A stretch of 6,408 bases of DNA from Deltaproteobacteria bacterium (GTDB lineage: Bacteria > Myxococcota > B64-G9), in the NCBI GenBank assembly GCA_003647095.1, contig QMME01000240.1, positions 1 to 6,408 on the forward strand, in the 5' to 3' direction. The notes under the pieces were generated by a model that saw only the letters and a list, made by a program, of their open reading frames with translations, was not told the DNA's origin and did no database searches. Below, piece by piece: positions 6,336-6,408 of this stretch. The position numbers were made by a program, and so were the translations under genes. Position 1 is the first letter of the stretch. The number at the start of each line of letters is the position of its first letter.

Positions 6336-6408
6336 ATGTGTTCGGGAGCCCGGAGGCAAGGCGGAGGGGGTGGAAGGGGCCTGCCGGGAGGGGACGTCGT
6401 TACCTGCA
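6336..6408 (+). CDS. Possible start of a further gene, truncated by the window end
   Basis: ATG 6336 is preceded by GGAGG (6325-6329) at six bases spacing, and its frame stays open to the window end (24 codons, beginning MCSGARRQGG). The predicted residues are very glycine- and arginine-rich because the DNA is G-rich. That is typical of non-coding high-GC sequence and lowers confidence. The purine-rich tract could mimic a Shine-Dalgarno by chance. No family can be assigned. Confidence 0.2.
   Translation, partial: MCSGARRQGGGGGRGLPGGDVVTC
6366..6393 (+). other. G-quadruplex-capable G-tract
   Basis: Four runs of three or more Gs (6366-6370, 6376-6379, 6386-6388, 6390-6393) are separated by loops of 5, 6 and 1 bases. 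This satisfies the usual G3+N1-7 pattern on the + strand. In a high-GC genome such patterns can arise by chance; no function is implied. Confidence 0.4.

Noticed and set aside
1..6408. CRISPR array, tRNA/rRNA genes, insertion sequence or riboswitch
   Set aside because: I saw no regularly spaced repeats, no cloverleaf or rRNA-like sequence, no transposase reading frame and no long leader that could hold a riboswitch. Nearly all of the window is coding.

Overview
This is a high-GC bacterial window (about two thirds G+C or more by eye). Four well-packed genes on the + strand fill almost all of it: a CNNM/CorB-type membrane transporter with CBS domains, a gamma-class adenine DNA methyltransferase of the Eco57I/TaqI type, an outer-membrane-type lipoprotein with an alpha/beta-hydrolase fold, and an iron-sulfur protein with a DUF3786 domain. 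The lipoprotein signal peptide indicates a Gram-negative cell envelope. The [4Fe-4S] + DUF3786 protein belongs to a family I know mainly from anaerobes (deltaproteobacteria, clostridia, methanogens). A GGGACaGTCCC palindrome downstream looks like repeats I associate with such genomes. Together these suggest an anaerobic, deltaproteobacterium-like organism (for example Desulfuromonadia), but this is inference and no taxonomic marker gene is present.

Layout: positions 1-56 probably hold the last codons of an upstream gene plus a Shine-Dalgarno site. The transporter (57-1325) overlaps the methyltransferase (1325-3463) by one base (TGATG). The methyltransferase overlaps the lipoprotein (3460-5415) by four bases (ATGA). 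A 13-base gap with its own Shine-Dalgarno leads to the GTG-started Fe-S protein (5429-6268). No promoter or terminator is visible between these genes, so they look like one translationally coupled transcript. After 6268 comes a 140-base tail. It holds an imperfect palindrome, a weak terminator-like hairpin with five Ts, a G-rich stretch able to form a G-quadruplex, and a possible start of another reading frame that runs off the window.

The four products act in different places: inner membrane, DNA, outer membrane/periplasm and cytosolic redox. No shared pathway is evident. The methyltransferase has no recognisable nuclease domain and no restriction enzyme gene beside it, so it looks like a solitary methyltransferase. 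I find no convincing CRISPR array, RNA gene, insertion sequence or complete novel defence system. The main open questions are why a solitary methyltransferase sits inside this operon, what the DUF3786 protein does, and whether the downstream palindrome belongs to a dispersed REP-like family.
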